Source of the DNA: Gemmatimonadota bacterium
GTDB lineage: Bacteria > Gemmatimonadota > Gemmatimonadetes > Gemmatimonadales > GWC2-71-9
Direction of reading: 5' to 3'
DNA length: 13,920 nucleotides
NCBI GenBank assembly: GCA_029862935.1
Contig: JAOTWK010000048.1
Coordinates: 1-13,920 of the forward strand
Made by a program: the position numbers and the translations under genes
Shown here: piece after piece, positions 12,473-13,920 of the stretch
How the letters are laid out: each line of letters opens with the position of its first letter
Numbering within the stretch: position 1 is the stretch's first letter
The notes under the pieces: generated by a model
What the model saw: the letters and a program-made list of their open reading frames with translations, nothing else
Database searches by the model: none
What the model was told of the DNA's origin: nothing

Positions 12473-13920
12473 TCACGCATCAAACGCATCATGCATCTGC
12501 CGGGCTTTGTCGATGAGCTGCTGGAAGCTCGGGTTGCCGAATAAGGGTTTGAGGAACGGATTGTTCTCTTCCAGATAGCGATAGTTGCAGAACCCCCAGT
12601 TGATCGCGTGGCCGAGCCACTCGAGGGCGCCGTTCTCGTCACCCACCATGACGAGACAATTGGCGATGAATATGGGAAACGACTCGTCGGTCTTGGCCGT
12701 CTCCACCATCACGTGCTTCTCAGACATATGTGTTGCGACGGCTTCGCGGTCACCGTCCGCTGCCCGGATGAATAGTTCGCTCAGGTCCGCGACGGGTGCG
12801 GCGCCGGTCGCGGCAACGCGCTGAAAGAGCGCTCTCGCCTCGTCGAGCTGACCCGAGTGTGCCTTCACCTGTGCCAGCATCCACTCGATATGCGGAGTGC
12901 ATGCCCTGGGGTCGTCGACGATCTCTTGAAATCGGGCGGCGGCGGCGTCGAACCGCCCATCCATGAGGTCGACCACCCCCCGAATGGCACGGGTGAACAG
13001 GTCGAGTGGATCCAGCAGGAGGGATTCAGCGGCGACTTCCCGCGCCTCATCGAGCTTCCCTACCTGGGCGAGGACCAGGGCAAGTAGCGTGAGGGCATCT
13101 GTGTTCCTGTCCGTCTCTCGCGCACGCCTCAGCAGTCGAACGACCTCCAGGTAATCGCCCTCCTTGTGCCGGACATGTGCCTTGGCAAAGAGCGCCAACC
13201 CGAGGTCGGGTGCCAGCTCGAGCGCCGTCGATGCATGCCGATCGGCCCGCTGCAATGTCTCACGGTCGTGGCTGATGCCGAATTCGTACGAAAGACTGTA
13301 GCACCGAGCGAGCGTCGCATGAACCAATGCGTTCTCTCCAGCGATCTCCTGAGCCTGCCGCACGAAATGGATCGCTCGCTCGATGCCCTCGGGGGTGAGC
13401 TTCATCATCTCCTGGCGTGCCCGGAGTAGAGCGTCAAAGGCGCGGAAGTCCTCGAATCGGTGAGACGCGATGCGGCGGGCGTCGTCCGGCGTCAGAGCGA
13501 CGCGGAGCGCCTGCGTGATTTGTGCTGATAGTCGCTCCTGCAGGTCGAAGATGTCGTCGAGCTTCCCCGTGTACCGATCGGCCCAGAGATGCGAATCGGT
13601 CGACGCGTCGATCAACTGTGCGGTGATCTTCACTGTCCCACCCGCGCGGCGCACACTTCCCTCCAAGGCGTATCGGACGTTCAGCTCGCGGGCGATCGTC
13701 GGCACACTCTTCTTGGTGTCCTTGAACTGCATCGCCGACGTACGGGAGATGACACGAAGCTGCCGTATCCCGGAAAGCTCGGTGATCAACTCCTCGGTCA
13801 AGCCGTCGGCGAAGAACGCGTTGTCCGGGTCGGGACTCAGATTCTCGAATGGCAACACCACGATGGACTTAATGTCCGGCTCCGTTTCCTCCGGTCCCGC
13901 AGACAACGCCTCTGAGAAGG
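12473..13920 (-). CDS. TolB-like/TPR sensor protein, C-terminal part (N-terminus beyond window)
   Basis: The last 481 residues are visible, and the frame stays open to the right edge (FSEAL precedes the first possible start). A TolB/FlgO-like N-terminal-type domain spans SIVVLPFENLSPD, FFADGLTEELI, ISRTSAMQFK and YALEGSVRR, up to HLWADRY and DLQERLSAQI. The remainder is helical repeats of TPR type (for example EGIERAIHFVRQAQEIAGEN, ALTLLALVLAQVGKLDEARE, FDAAAARFQEI), ending LKPLFGNPSFQQLIDKAR, a frequent tail of this family. In related bacteria this half is fused to a Ser/Thr kinase, adenylate cyclase or winged-helix output domain, which here would lie past base 13920. An internal TTG at 13906 could start a shorter product but has no support. 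The role is probably signal sensing or protein interaction. Confidence 0.85.
   Translation of the reverse strand, partial: FSEALSAGPEETEPDIKSIVVLPFENLSPDPDNAFFADGLTEELITELSGIRQLRVISRTSAMQFKDTKKSVPTIARELNVRYALEGSVRRAGGTVKITAQLIDASTDSHLWADRYTGKLDDIFDLQERLSAQITQALRVALTPDDARRIASHRFEDFRAFDALLRARQEMMKLTPEGIERAIHFVRQAQEIAGENALVHATLARCYSLSYEFGISHDRETLQRADRHASTALELAPDLGLALFAKAHVRHKEGDYLEVVRLLRRARETDRNTDALTLLALVLAQVGKLDEAREVAAESLLLDPLDLFTRAIRGVVDLMDGRFDAAAARFQEIVDDPRACTPHIEWMLAQVKAHSGQLDEARALFQRVAATGAAPVADLSELFIRAADGDREAVATHMSEKHVMVETAKTDESFPIFIANCLVMVGDENGALEWLGHAINWGFCNYRYLEENNPFLKPLFGNPSFQQLIDKARQMHDAFDA

Noticed and set aside
13904..13906. TTG as the start codon of the TPR protein
   Set aside because: The frame continues open to the window edge and the TTG lacks a ribosome site, so the gene is more likely truncated by the window.

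Overview
The window looks like chromosomal DNA of a GC-rich Gram-negative bacterium, most likely Gemmatimonadota or a near relative (inference). The clues are a lipoprotein zinc metalloprotease of the DUF5117/DUF5118 type, a DUF5916 protein with a CBM9-like front end, a Ser/Thr kinase N-terminus that reads GSGGMATVYLAQD, and a TolB-like/TPR sensor protein. Several lipoboxes and a probable outer-membrane barrel point to a two-membrane envelope.

Left part (1-8654, all minus strand). In transcription order this holds a DUF5916 outer-membrane-type protein, a small TVP38/TMEM64 membrane protein, an unusual 824-residue fusion protein, and the secreted metalloprotease. The fusion joins a PqqD-like N-terminal region, a radical SAM domain and a complete ArsM-type arsenite methyltransferase ending in two Cys-Cys pairs. 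It is the most striking gene here. With the TVP38 protein it may form a two-gene arsenic-modification unit. A hairpin after the fusion gene separates it from the metalloprotease gene.

Middle part (8655-10063). A divergent intergenic region carries a repeat hairpin and a promoter with an operator-like inverted repeat, which leads into gpmA (glycolytic phosphoglycerate mutase). gpmA abuts, stop codon to stop codon, a small lipoprotein gene on the other strand.

Right part (10064-13920). tRNA-His and tRNA-Trp are transcribed together from a good promoter and end at an intrinsic terminator. Downstream, the 3' end of tRNA-Trp recurs three more times, at 11458-11511, 11617-11639 and 11661-11679, and two of these copies have their own hairpin. 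This looks like a relic of repeated integration at the tRNA 3' end. The first interval holds a lipoprotein gene and a 49-residue stump of a Ser/Thr kinase. Beyond it lie a CDGSH-YjdI-CDGSH iron-sulfur protein and the C-terminal part of a TolB-like/TPR protein that runs off the window.

A recurring theme is that several intergenic gaps contain short, imperfect, palindromic or tandem repeats, each built from a different 6-10 base word. No complete phage, integrase, transposase or CRISPR array was seen.
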